The notes beneath the pieces are model-generated. The model ran no database searches. It worked only from the letters and a program-made list of their open reading frames with translations, and was not told where the DNA came from. Both the position numbers and the translations under genes were made by a program. From Candidatus Neomicrothrix sp. UBA881 (GTDB taxonomy: Bacteria; Actinomycetota; Acidimicrobiia; Acidimicrobiales; MedAcidi-G1), in assembly GCA_002294285.1 (NCBI GenBank), contig DBFL01000083.1:1-36599 (forward strand): a DNA stretch of 36,599 nt, read 5' to 3'. Shown piece by piece: positions 1-7,549 of the stretch (positions are counted from its first letter, which is position 1; each line of letters opens with the position of its first letter).

Positions 1-275
1 CCAAGAGCTCCAAACATGTAAAGCGTTAGACCAAATTTTAAAGAAGGAATACGCCCAAAACGATCAGTAAAAGGTCCCAAAATAATCTGACCAAGAGAAA
101 CACCAATAATGTACACAGTAACTATCAGTGAAATCTGATTGGATCCGTCTGAGAGCCCTATATCCGGTCTTATCTCATCAAAAGCTGGTAGTGATGAATC
201 AATTCCAAACGCCGCGAGACCATTCATAAAAGCAAGAAAACAAACCACACTGACTTGCGATCTCTTAACAGGCAT
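1..275 (-). CDS. MFS transporter, Bcr/CflA-like drug exporter, N-terminal part only
   Basis: This is the N-terminal 91 residues of a Major Facilitator Superfamily permease, cut by the left window edge. Reading the minus strand from the ATG at 275 gives MPVKRSQ, then a hydrophobic first helix (about residues 8-25), a periplasmic loop containing SSLPAFDEI, and a second helix ending in GQIILGPFTDRFGR. That last stretch is the MFS motif A loop between helices 2 and 3. The spacing and the 'lPaFdEI' loop resemble the Bcr/CflA 12-helix efflux subfamily, but the substrate cannot be told. The gene is divergent from the DUF1330-like gene at 349, with 73 bp between the starts, so the two probably have separate promoters there. 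The frame is open to the edge with no sign of decay. Confidence 0.85.
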   Translation of the reverse strand, partial: MPVKRSQVSVVCFLAFMNGLAAFGIDSSLPAFDEIRPDIGLSDGSNQISLIVTVYIIGVSLGQIILGPFTDRFGRIPSLKFGLTLYMFGAL

Positions 276-348
276 TTAGACATTCTGCCCTGTAATGAGA
301 AACAAGCCCGATCAATAAAGAAACTATTTTTTCAACTACGGTTCCAGT

Positions 349-1152
349 ATGAGTCAGATGGATACTTCAAACTCGGGGTATGGCAATATAGATACTGAAT
401 ACGCAGCTGAGATGTTTTCTGTTCCTGCTGAAAAAGATGGTCCTATTTGGATGGTCAATCTAATGAAATATCGCGATGTTGCGAATTATGCTGATGGTCG
501 AAAATCGACCATCAGCGGCCAGGAAGCTGATGATCTTTATGCCCCAACAGATGTATTGTCAGATATAGGAGCGGAAATAGTTTTCTTTGGGAATGTGGAA
601 ACACAACTAATTGGAGATAATCCAAAATGGGACCGAATAGCCGTAGTGAAATATCCAACCAGACGGTCATTTTTAGAAATGTCTTCTCGAAAAGATTTCC
701 AGGAAAAACATGTACACAAAGAAGCTGGCATGCAAGAAACGATTGTTATGGGTTGCATACCTTTAGAAACGCCAACTTATTCAAAGGCAAATTGGGAAGA
801 AGTAGAAAGTCCACCTAGTGAAAATGACGGTCCCATAACAGTTGTCCATGTTCTTAATTTAAATGAATATATCGAAAACATGGAAAGCTACTCTTCAATA
901 GCTGGAGAGAGTGCAATACCAAATGGCGTTCGTGTCGATGGATGGTTTCAAGTAGAAGGCACGATTATAGGTGATGGAAGAAAGTGGAGTCAGGTTCGTT
1001 TTAATACTTTTCCAAGCCGTGAAGCTTTCAAGAAGGTAGTCATGGATCCTGCGCGTTTAGAAGCTCAAAAAAAATACAGAGAAACAGCTATAAGTGACAC
1101 CTACACAATGATCGTGCCAGTTTCAATTAATACAATTTTCGAATCAATTTAA
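349..1152 (+). CDS. Tandem DUF1330-like (dimeric alpha-beta barrel) protein
   Basis: A soluble 267-residue protein that I do not recognise as a named enzyme. It looks like two ferredoxin-like alpha/beta barrel repeats of the DUF1330 type. Repeat 1 (about 33-140) begins PIWMVNLMKY, contains YADGRKSTISGQEA, and has a KWDRIAVVKYPTRRSF strand-helix unit. Repeat 2 (about 160-265) begins PITVVHVLNL and has the matching KWSQVRFNTFPSREAF unit. The parallel 'KW..(I/V)..v.yPsR.aF' elements are the evidence for internal duplication. There is no signal peptide or membrane span. The start is the ATG at 349; a second ATG lies three codons later and no strong ribosome site separates them. It sits 4 bp before the PLP-enzyme gene and is probably co-transcribed with the next two genes. 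Single-domain members of this fold often pair as dimers, so one chain here may replace a dimer. Function unknown. Confidence 0.75.
   Translation: MSQMDTSNSGYGNIDTEYAAEMFSVPAEKDGPIWMVNLMKYRDVANYADGRKSTISGQEADDLYAPTDVLSDIGAEIVFFGNVETQLIGDNPKWDRIAVVKYPTRRSFLEMSSRKDFQEKHVHKEAGMQETIVMGCIPLETPTYSKANWEEVESPPSENDGPITVVHVLNLNEYIENMESYSSIAGESAIPNGVRVDGWFQVEGTIIGDGRKWSQVRFNTFPSREAFKKVVMDPARLEAQKKYRETAISDTYTMIVPVSINTIFESI
490..516. repeat. Perfect 12-bp inverted repeat with 3-nt loop inside coding sequence
   Basis: Arms GCTGATGGTCGA (490-501) and TCGACCATCAGC (505-516) are exact reverse complements around an AAA loop. The stem is GC-richer than the surrounding DNA and lies inside the first repeat of the DUF1330-like gene, encoding ADGRKSTIS. 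It could be an mRNA hairpin or a codon-level coincidence. No T-run follows, so it is not an intrinsic terminator. Confidence 0.6.
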
Positions 1153-1156
1153 AGAA

Positions 1157-2173
1157 ATGAGAACTGGAGACATAAAAACTCCTGCTTTAATAGCAGATTC
1201 TAAAATTCTTGAAGCAAATATTTCTACCATGGCGTCAAGAAGACCTGGAAAATCTCTCAGGCCACACATCAAAGCTTTCAAGTCAACAGAACTAGCAAAA
1301 AAATTAGTTCAAGCGGGACACGAGACTTTCTGTTGTGCAACTATTCGTGAGTTAGAAGGAATGGTAGATGCAGGCATGGGAACTGATCTTCTCTTGGCAA
1401 ACGAAACACTTGACACTACAAGATTAAAGAATTTGCTTTTGAAGGAAAACTGTCGAATAACAGTAGCAGTTGATTCAAAAGAAACGATTGCAGTTGCCGC
1501 CGCAGCTGGAATTCAAGAAGTACTAATAGATATTAATGTTGGGCTTCCGAGATGTGGATGCAGTCCAGAAGACGCTGGTTTTCTAGCAGATCAAGCAAGA
1601 AAATCAGGATTGGAAATAAGAGGGGTTATGGGCTATGAAGGTCACCTTATGCATGACCCCGACACACTAAGACGGACCACAAAAACCGAAGAATCTATGG
1701 AGATACTAATCTCAGCCCACGAAACAGTAGGTGGAGACATCATTTCTGGGGGAGGTACTGGAACATGGGACTGCAATCAAGCAGTAACAGAACTACAAGC
1801 AGGAAGCTATGTCTTAATGGACGGCGACTATTCCAAACTCGACCTTCCCTTTAAAGAAGGATTACTCTTACTAACTACAGTCATATCTAGAAGCAAATCG
1901 GGTTATGCAGTTCTGGACGGCGGTTTGAAATCTCTGTCTGTTGATAGCGGAAATCCGAAATTATTTGATCAGGGTGATGTTATGTTCTGTTCTGATGAAC
2001 ACACAACGGTGACTAATGGATCCTGGTCTGTTGGACAGAGAGTAGGGCTTAGGCCATCTCATATCGATCCAACAATTGCAAAACACGAATTAATTTACCT
2101 TGTAGATGAAATTGAAGAAGGCTTAGATTCCGAAGTAATAGGTATTTTAAATATCGATTTGCGAGGATGGTGA
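1157..2173 (+). CDS. D-threonine aldolase / D-serine dehydratase-like PLP enzyme (fold type III)
   Basis: A cytosolic 338-residue enzyme of the alanine-racemase-barrel family that includes D-threonine aldolase and metal-dependent D-serine dehydratase. The PLP-binding lysine is predicted as K39 in RPHIKAFKS, matching the family RPHxKxxK signature. Further family landmarks are DINVGLPRCG (125-134), GYEGH (159-163) and SGGGTGTWD (197-205, phosphate loop). The divalent-metal site near the C terminus reads PSHIDPT (300-306), giving an H302-x-D304 pair. The H-x-D form is typical of D-threonine aldolases, whereas yeast-type D-serine dehydratase has H-x-C, so aldol cleavage of a D-3-hydroxy amino acid is the better guess. 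Length is normal for the family. Start ATG at 1157, 4 bp after the DUF1330-like gene and 3 bp before the oxidase gene, so an operon is likely. The actual substrate is not determinable. Confidence 0.82.
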   Translation: MRTGDIKTPALIADSKILEANISTMASRRPGKSLRPHIKAFKSTELAKKLVQAGHETFCCATIRELEGMVDAGMGTDLLLANETLDTTRLKNLLLKENCRITVAVDSKETIAVAAAAGIQEVLIDINVGLPRCGCSPEDAGFLADQARKSGLEIRGVMGYEGHLMHDPDTLRRTTKTEESMEILISAHETVGGDIISGGGTGTWDCNQAVTELQAGSYVLMDGDYSKLDLPFKEGLLLLTTVISRSKSGYAVLDGGLKSLSVDSGNPKLFDQGDVMFCSDEHTTVTNGSWSVGQRVGLRPSHIDPTIAKHELIYLVDEIEEGLDSEVIGILNIDLRGW

Positions 2174-2176
2174 AAA

Positions 2177-3520
2177 GTGTTCAAAACACAATCACTTAAT
2201 AGTTGGAGTAATTGGGCCGGTAACCAGACGAGCAATCCCTTAAGTATTAAAAAACCAAAAAATGAAGAAGAAGTTGTAACCATAGTAAAAGAGGCCAAAA
2301 ATCGAGGCTTAAAAGTCAAAGTAGTGGGTTCAGGTCATTCATTTACAGGAATAGCAGTCACTGATGAGGTTTTAGTTTCTTTGGATGAAATTTCAGACGT
2401 ACGGGATGTAGATTTTGAGAATTTTCGAGTTCGTGTCGGCTCAGGGGTAAAACTTTTTGACCTCAATCCGATTTTGCAAAGATCCGGCATGGCGATGCCA
2501 AATTTGGGCGACATTGTTTACCAATCACTTTCAGGAGCGATTTCCACTTCTACTCATGGAACCGGTTTGGGATTTAAAACTATTGCAGACGCTGTGTGTG
2601 GTATGAGAATCGTTGACGGAGAAGGAAAAGTTATTCGGTGTGATGAACAACAAAATCCTGAAATTTTCAATGCAGCCAGAGTGGGTTTGGGAGCTCTGGG
2701 AATAATTACCGAGGTAACTATTCAATGTGTAGAGGCTTTCAATCTGCATGCAATTGAAGAAATCATTCCAATAGGTGAAGTCACTAACAATTTTGAAAAA
2801 TGGGCTCGAACAACTGATCACATTGAATTTTTCTGGATGCCTAATACCGATAAAGCACTTTTGAAAAGAAATACCAGAACTATGGAATTACCATCAAAAC
2901 CGAGAAATAGAAGGCACGCTCTTAAAAGAAGATGGAACCGATTTAAAAATGAAGAGATAAAACAAAATTTTCTTTTTGGTGCAATGAATTACGCAGGAAA
3001 AGCAGTCCCCCCCCTAATTCCTAAATTTAATTCAATGGTCGCTGGGGAAAACGGCAGGGCAGAGTACATAAAAAACAGTTATGAGGTTTTTGCCAGTCCA
3101 CGTCGGGTCAAGTTTTATGAGATGGAATATGCAGTACCGATTGATTCAGGAATTGAAGCCTTTCGAAAAGTCGTTGAACTAATAGGAGACTTAGATCATT
3201 ACATAAGTTTCCCAGTCGAGTATCGGGTACTTGGAAAAGATGAAATACCGATGTCAACTGCAAACAACAGAGATTCTGCATTTATAGCTGTTCACGTGTT
3301 TAGAAACACACCTTTTGAAAAATACTTTAAAGGTGTGGAGAAAATAATGAATGAATATGATGGTCGTCCCCACTGGGGGAAACTCCACTTCCAAGATCAT
3401 GAAACTCTGTCAAATATTTATCCACAATGGGAAACGTTTCAAACGGTTCGAAGATCCATCGACCCTCAAGGTGTTTTTACAAATCCGTATTTGGATAAAG
3501 TTCTTGGTCCTTTGACCTAG
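2177..3520 (+). CDS. FAD-linked aldonolactone oxidase-like protein (ALO/GULO/alditol oxidase family)
   Basis: A 447-residue flavoprotein of the vanillyl-alcohol-oxidase superfamily. The N-terminal PCMH-type FAD domain (about 15-190) has GSGHSFTGIAVTDE at 51-64, where H54 aligns with the histidine that carries covalent FAD in L-gulonolactone and alditol oxidases. STSTHGTG follows in the second FAD-contact loop. The C-terminal ALO domain ends with GRPHWGK (396-402) and a DPQGVFTNPYL segment, both characteristic of D-arabinono-1,4-lactone/L-gulonolactone/alditol oxidases. Expected chemistry is oxidation of a sugar lactone or polyol with electrons going to O2 or another acceptor; the exact substrate is unknown. 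Start is GTG at 2177 with GAGG at 2163-2166 upstream. It follows the PLP-enzyme gene by 3 bp. No signal peptide or membrane span is evident. Confidence 0.85.
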   Translation: MFKTQSLNSWSNWAGNQTSNPLSIKKPKNEEEVVTIVKEAKNRGLKVKVVGSGHSFTGIAVTDEVLVSLDEISDVRDVDFENFRVRVGSGVKLFDLNPILQRSGMAMPNLGDIVYQSLSGAISTSTHGTGLGFKTIADAVCGMRIVDGEGKVIRCDEQQNPEIFNAARVGLGALGIITEVTIQCVEAFNLHAIEEIIPIGEVTNNFEKWARTTDHIEFFWMPNTDKALLKRNTRTMELPSKPRNRRHALKRRWNRFKNEEIKQNFLFGAMNYAGKAVPPLIPKFNSMVAGENGRAEYIKNSYEVFASPRRVKFYEMEYAVPIDSGIEAFRKVVELIGDLDHYISFPVEYRVLGKDEIPMSTANNRDSAFIAVHVFRNTPFEKYFKGVEKIMNEYDGRPHWGKLHFQDHETLSNIYPQWETFQTVRRSIDPQGVFTNPYLDKVLGPLT

Positions 3521-3542
3521 AAGATCCGAGTAGTCTGTTTCC

Positions 3543-3707
3543 ATGGAGAACCATATAAGTAATGAAATTTCTGAATCAACAGAAGAAGATTTTGAATTAG
3601 AGAATCTAGAAAAAGATTTAGCCCTTATAGAGGCAGCGATGGAAAAAATTGATCAAGAAGATCTAGATGCCTACGAAGCTATAGAAGCTGAAATCAGTGA
3701 AAAGTAG
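3543..3707 (+). CDS. Small acidic helical protein, 54 residues
   Basis: A short ORF from ATG 3543 to TAG 3707, encoding MENHISNEISE and then an acidic helix-rich body with ENLEKDLALIEAAMEKI and DAYEAIEAEISEK. Heptad-like leucine/isoleucine/alanine spacing suggests a coiled coil or helical hairpin. The 'LEkdLalIEaAmekiD' part recalls the coiled-coil arm that precedes the zinc finger in short DksA/TraR-type proteins, but no cysteines are present here. It fills most of the 208-bp gap between the oxidase stop and the convergent histidine phosphatase. No strong ribosome-binding site is visible. Support is composition and lack of competing features only; homology is not claimed. Confidence 0.45.
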   Translation: MENHISNEISESTEEDFELENLEKDLALIEAAMEKIDQEDLDAYEAIEAEISEK

Positions 3708-3728
3708 TTTCTAAATTTAAACGACTAT

Positions 3729-4319
3729 TTACAAAAGATCCGGTATGGCTGCATCCTCAATTAAAGCCACTCTTTTGCCGATTATTAATTCATTACCTAC
3801 ATCAAACTGGAACCAACGACCACCAAGGTTAGGAACTCTTTGAGAAGGTTGATTGTAGAAATTTTCCAATGCATGGACAATTCCAGCATGTGAAACAACA
3901 AGAATTGAATCCGAAGATTTTGAACTTTCAGAAATTTTACTCAAAGACTCAAAAACTCTTGAAAGAAGATCTGGGTTGGGTTCGTAACCTTCAGGACGCT
4001 CTCCAGATTCTAAAAACCCTGGCCAACCGTTTTCTATCTCTAAACGTGTTAGACCTTGCCAAGGGCCCGCATCTCTCTCCATTAGGCCCTTCTCGGTTCG
4101 CACAGGACCAACTCCCATTGTTTCTGAAATTATGGATGCAGTATTTTTTGCCCTTTCGAGAGGTGAAGACACAATCAAATCAAACAAACCTAGTTTCTTT
4201 GTAGCCATTTTTGCTTGATTTGCACCCAAATCAGTTAAAGGAGGGTCAGCCTGTCCTTGCCAACGGCCGAGGGCATTCCATTCTGACTGGCCATGACGGA
4301 CAATTAACAACTTAGGCAC
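3729..4319 (-). CDS. Histidine phosphatase family protein (phosphoglycerate mutase-like)
   Basis: A 196-residue branch-1 histidine phosphatase, i.e. a broad-specificity phosphatase or cofactor-dependent mutase. The phospho-acceptor loop LLIVRHGQSEWN gives catalytic H9 with R8. SSPLERAKNT gives R56, LMERDAGPWQG gives E81, and VVSHAG gives the second histidine H144. The length is nearer to small phosphatases (GpmB/CobC-like) than to full GpmA. The reading frame is open for another 103 codons upstream, across moaD on the other strand, but family members begin just before the RHG strand, so I chose GTG at 4319. That leaves 64 bp to the divergent moaD-like gene. In Mycobacterium a phosphoglycerate mutase gene also lies near mshA and a YbjN gene, so this neighbourhood looks ancestral. 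Physiological substrate unknown. Confidence 0.85.
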   Translation of the reverse strand: MPKLLIVRHGQSEWNALGRWQGQADPPLTDLGANQAKMATKKLGLFDLIVSSPLERAKNTASIISETMGVGPVRTEKGLMERDAGPWQGLTRLEIENGWPGFLESGERPEGYEPNPDLLSRVFESLSKISESSKSSDSILVVSHAGIVHALENFYNQPSQRVPNLGGRWFQFDVGNELIIGKRVALIEDAAIPDLL

Positions 4320-4383
4320 AAGTTGACGGTATCTATTTAAAGTTCTATTCGGACTCGGTGAATAATTTCCGTAGACTGGTTTT

Positions 4384-4620
4384 ATGCCAACTCTTCGTCT
4401 TTTTGCATCAGTAAAGCAAATTGCTGGAACGGGTTCAGTTATCTTGCCAGGAGAGACCGTTTCTGATGTGGTAGAAGAAGCTTCGACACAATTCGGAGCT
4501 GAGTTCAAAGACATGGCAAAAAATTGTCGTATCTGGTTAAACGGCAATCCAACTGAAATAGATACACGTGTTAATGACGAAGACGAGATTGCATTATTAC
4601 CACCTGTATCAGGAGGATAA
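4384..4620 (+). CDS. MoaD/ThiS-family sulfur carrier protein
   Basis: A 78-residue beta-grasp protein starting MPTLRLFASVKQIAG, containing a WLNGNPTEIDTRVNDEDEIALLPPVSGG tail section and ending in the diagnostic Gly-Gly. The 'D.DEIAllPPvsGG' ending is the MoaD signature. After adenylation by a MoeB-like enzyme the C-terminal glycine carries thiocarboxylate sulfur, for molybdopterin synthase in MoaD proper or another sulfur transfer in paralogues. No moaE, moeB or other molybdenum-cofactor gene is adjacent. It sits 2 bp before the mshA-like gene, so co-transcription with mycothiol synthesis is likely. Start ATG at 4384. Family assignment is secure; the pathway is open. Confidence 0.85.
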   Translation: MPTLRLFASVKQIAGTGSVILPGETVSDVVEEASTQFGAEFKDMAKNCRIWLNGNPTEIDTRVNDEDEIALLPPVSGG

Positions 4621-4622
4621 TT

Positions 4623-5840
4623 GTGCAAAAATTAGCTGTCTTGTCGATGCACACATCCCCTTTAGCGCAACCAGGTATTGGTGATGGGGGAGGCATGAAC
4701 GTATATGTGCGTGAAGCTTCCATCGCACTTGAAGAAGCTGGTATAAGTTCAACTATTTTTACAAGGAGAATTGACAGTAGAACACCGACGGTAACAACAA
4801 TTGGAAAAGGAATAAAAGTTGTCCAAATCGAAGCTGGAAGTTCTTCTCTCAGAAAAGAAGATTTATTTTCAGTAGTTGACGAATTTAAGAATGGTGTAGA
4901 AGATTTTTTAGTTAATGAAGATCACCATGATGCCTTGTTTGCAAATTATTGGCTTTCGGGTGCAGCAGCTCATGGGTTGAAACACAGCCTTCGTTTGCCT
5001 CTCTTAACTACTTTTCATACTCTTGCGAGAGTTAAAGGAATATCAGTTGATGAAAACTTTGAATATGAATATCGCTCAAAAATCGAGAGTGAAGTTATTG
5101 GTTGCTCAGATGTGATTTTGTCAAACAGTTCTTTCGAGATGGAACAACTCATTACTAAATATGATGCAGATCCTTCGCGCATAGAAATTGTTCCACCGGG
5201 TGTAGACCATTCGATTTTCAAACCTTCATCAAAAAAAGAGGCACGTGCTCAACTTAATTTAAGTGCAGACCCGATACTTCTTTTTGTTGGTCGTATCCAA
5301 CCTTTAAAGGGAGCAGATTTAGCAGTTTTAACTTTGTCTGAATTAAGTCATGAAGATGCCCACCTAGTTTTAGTTGGTGGTTCCAGTGGCCCAGAAGGCC
5401 CAAGAGAGGAAAAACGCATTCGACAGATGGTAGACGAATTAGGTTTAACCCAGAGGGTTACGTTCATTGAACCTCAGAAGCATGAAAAATTAGTTAATTG
5501 GTATCAGGCTGCTGATGTAGTGATAATGCCGAGCAAGTCTGAATCATTTGGTCTTGTGGCGTTAGAAGCATCAGCTACTGGTGTTCCAGTTGTGGCTTCT
5601 TCAGTTGGTGGGTTGCAGACAATCATCGAACATGATTTATCCGGATATCTAATTGATGATCGTGATCCTTTGTCTTACGCATCTTATGTCTCAAAAATTA
5701 TTGATGATTCTAATAAAGCAGAAAGCATGTCTGTCGAAGCAATAAAGAAATCCAGATCTTTCACTTGGTCTGTTACAGCTGCACGACTTAGGAGAATATG
5801 TTTGGATTTACAATCCCGATCTTTGGTCGATTGCGCATAG
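4623..5840 (+). CDS. mshA: GT4 glycosyltransferase, MshA-like (D-inositol-3-phosphate glycosyltransferase)
   Basis: A 405-residue GT-B fold retaining glycosyltransferase. The N terminus has HTSPLAQPGIGDGGGMNVYV (10-29), a near-exact form of the MshA glycine-rich loop that holds the UDP-GlcNAc phosphates and inositol phosphate. TFHTLARVKG (130-139) matches the acceptor-site region. The C-terminal Rossmann domain has LFVGRIQPLKG (220-230) and the nucleotide-sugar E-x7-E element SESFGLVALEA (306-316). MshA joins UDP-GlcNAc to 1L-myo-inositol-1-phosphate as the first step of mycothiol synthesis, which is restricted to actinobacteria. The following YbjN-family gene and the nearby phosphoglycerate-mutase-like gene repeat the mycobacterial mshA neighbourhood. 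GTG start at 4623, 2 bp after moaD. A sucrose-synthase-like or other GT4 role is the main alternative. Confidence 0.85.
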   Translation: MQKLAVLSMHTSPLAQPGIGDGGGMNVYVREASIALEEAGISSTIFTRRIDSRTPTVTTIGKGIKVVQIEAGSSSLRKEDLFSVVDEFKNGVEDFLVNEDHHDALFANYWLSGAAAHGLKHSLRLPLLTTFHTLARVKGISVDENFEYEYRSKIESEVIGCSDVILSNSSFEMEQLITKYDADPSRIEIVPPGVDHSIFKPSSKKEARAQLNLSADPILLFVGRIQPLKGADLAVLTLSELSHEDAHLVLVGGSSGPEGPREEKRIRQMVDELGLTQRVTFIEPQKHEKLVNWYQAADVVIMPSKSESFGLVALEASATGVPVVASSVGGLQTIIEHDLSGYLIDDRDPLSYASYVSKIIDDSNKAESMSVEAIKKSRSFTWSVTAARLRRICLDLQSRSLVDCA

Positions 5841-5844
5841 TGCA

Positions 5845-6348
5845 GTGCCAGAAGGTGAAGTCTCTCGGCTATTAACAGAAACTGAACTTAAGTCTCTTGA
5901 AAGTAAAATCGAGGGATGGCTTAGTTCCTCTTTAAGAGAAAATCCTTTATTAGCAGGTTTTGAAAGAGACTCCGATGAGCCAGCAGGTGAATTTCGCTGG
6001 TTTATTAGAGTCCTAGGAGAAGAAAAAGACATATTTACTCTACGTTTTATGTTGAGACAAAGAATGTTGCATTATGAAACCTACGTCATGCCTGCGCCCG
6101 AAGAGAACAAGGAACTTTTTCTTGAAAACCTTCTATACAGAAATAGAAAACTTGTTGGTGCAGCATTTTGTATAGGAGAAGAAGATGCAATTTTTATAAC
6201 AGGAGCTATACCAGCCAGTACCGTAGATGAAACCGAACTTGATCGTATTCTTGGCACTCTATGGGTAACAGTAGAACAAAATTTCAAATCTCTTCTGAAA
6301 ATCGGTTTTGCTTCCAAATTTGATGCACTAAATAAAGAAGACAAGTGA
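5845..6348 (+). CDS. YbjN domain-containing protein (type III secretion chaperone-like fold)
   Basis: A soluble 167-residue protein with the YbjN pattern: an N-terminal helix, then FRWFIRVLGEEKDIFTLRFML strands, the HYETYVMPAPEENKELFLENLLYRNRKLVGAAFCI stretch (split here by description only), and a C-terminal DETELDRILGTLW helix. Actinobacterial members sit next to mshA, as here, but their biochemical role is unknown. The fold resembles type III secretion chaperones and suggests protein binding. GTG start at 5845, 4 bp after the glycosyltransferase stop. Its TGA overlaps the GTG of the downstream transporter gene by 3 bp, so translational coupling is likely. Confidence 0.75.
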   Translation: MPEGEVSRLLTETELKSLESKIEGWLSSSLRENPLLAGFERDSDEPAGEFRWFIRVLGEEKDIFTLRFMLRQRMLHYETYVMPAPEENKELFLENLLYRNRKLVGAAFCIGEEDAIFITGAIPASTVDETELDRILGTLWVTVEQNFKSLLKIGFASKFDALNKEDK

Positions 6349-7523
6349 ATTCCAACCTAGGAGCAATATCGCTTCCATCGAAAGTCCTAGTGTTTTCTGT
6401 TACTGCAGTGGGCCTTTTACACAATTCAATTTTTGTGAGTTCTACTCCTGAAATTCTGAGAACTTTTGGCGAATCAGAGAACCTTGCAGGTCTATTGATT
6501 GCTGCTGGTTCAATTCCAGGGGTAGTTGTAGCGCCATTTATAGGTTTTCTTGCAGATCGATTCGGGCGTAAGAAAGTTCTAATCCCATGTCTTATCATTT
6601 ATGGTGTTTTTGGTCTTTTAGTGGGTTTAAGCCCATCGTTGTCTTGGTTTTTAATTCTAAGAATTTTCCAAGGATTAGGTAGTGCTGGATTAATCAATTT
6701 AGTCGTAGTCATAATAAGTGATAATTGGGGAAGCTTAGAAAGGGCACGACTTATAGGACAAAATGCTGCTGCAATTACAATTTCGGTTGCTATTTATCCT
6801 GTAGCAGGAGGGGGAATAACAGATCTAATAGGTTGGCGTTGGAATTTTCTAACTTTCTTCTTGCCTTTGATTGTTGCTTTCTTTATTTCGAGAAAACTTG
6901 AAGATCATCAGCCAGGTCTAAAAGTGTCTGTACGAGAACAGATATCAGGTGCTTTTGCAGAGGTTCGTAAACCTGCAATTGCTACGAACCTTGTAATAGG
7001 AACAATTGTATTCATGTCAATTTTCGGATTGTTGCTATCTTTGTTACCTGTTCACCTTGATCGGGAGTACGGGTTATCACCCACTGAAAGAGGTTTAATT
7101 GCCTCCACACCAGCTATTTTGGCTGCTTTGGCAGCTTTAACAGTTGCGAGAGTGAGAAAGAGAGTGCAAGGCGGAATAATCATCTATGCGTCTCTACTGA
7201 TATGGGGTATTTCATTTCTTTTAATGGGCTTCGGCTCATTACCCGTATTAGTAATTGGGACAATTGCGTATGGTTTTTCAGAAGGTTTAATGATCCCAAC
7301 TCTTCAGGATTTAATAGCAGAGAACGCTCCCGATCAATTTCGTGGGGCACTGTTAGCTATATGGACTGGAGCCGGTCGTTTAGGACAAACATTGGGACCA
7401 GTGGCTATTTCACTTGCTTTGTGGGGACTTTCTACTTCATGGGTTCTAATTTTGGGAGGTTTGGGAATGATACTTATTTCAGGTTTAGCTAGCATCACAC
7501 GAACACTTATTATTTCTTCATAA
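6345..7523 (+). CDS. MFS transporter, 12 transmembrane segments
   Basis: A 392-residue Major Facilitator Superfamily permease with about 12 hydrophobic helices. Motif A is GFLADRFGRKKVL (67-79), between helices 2 and 3, and FQGLGSAGLINLVVV follows in helix 4. A charged central loop (about 180-205) separates the halves, and the second half has a weaker motif A-like VARVRKRV. Family-level assignment is clear, and an efflux role similar to the proton-drug antiporters is plausible, but no substrate can be read. The GTG at 6345 overlaps the stop of the YbjN gene. The stop is followed by a 26-bp gap to proC, so it may be co-expressed with either side. Confidence 0.85.
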   Translation: MNSNLGAISLPSKVLVFSVTAVGLLHNSIFVSSTPEILRTFGESENLAGLLIAAGSIPGVVVAPFIGFLADRFGRKKVLIPCLIIYGVFGLLVGLSPSLSWFLILRIFQGLGSAGLINLVVVIISDNWGSLERARLIGQNAAAITISVAIYPVAGGGITDLIGWRWNFLTFFLPLIVAFFISRKLEDHQPGLKVSVREQISGAFAEVRKPAIATNLVIGTIVFMSIFGLLLSLLPVHLDREYGLSPTERGLIASTPAILAALAALTVARVRKRVQGGIIIYASLLIWGISFLLMGFGSLPVLVIGTIAYGFSEGLMIPTLQDLIAENAPDQFRGALLAIWTGAGRLGQTLGPVAISLALWGLSTSWVLILGGLGMILISGLASITRTLIISS

Positions 7524-7549
7524 GACAGGCAAACTGATAGGTTAAACGG

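Noticed and set aside
4320..4628. N-terminal 103-codon extension of the histidine phosphatase frame, antisense to moaD
   Set aside because: The extension has no similarity to the family, which starts just before the RHG strand, and it lies opposite the well-supported moaD gene; GTG at 4319 is a better start.
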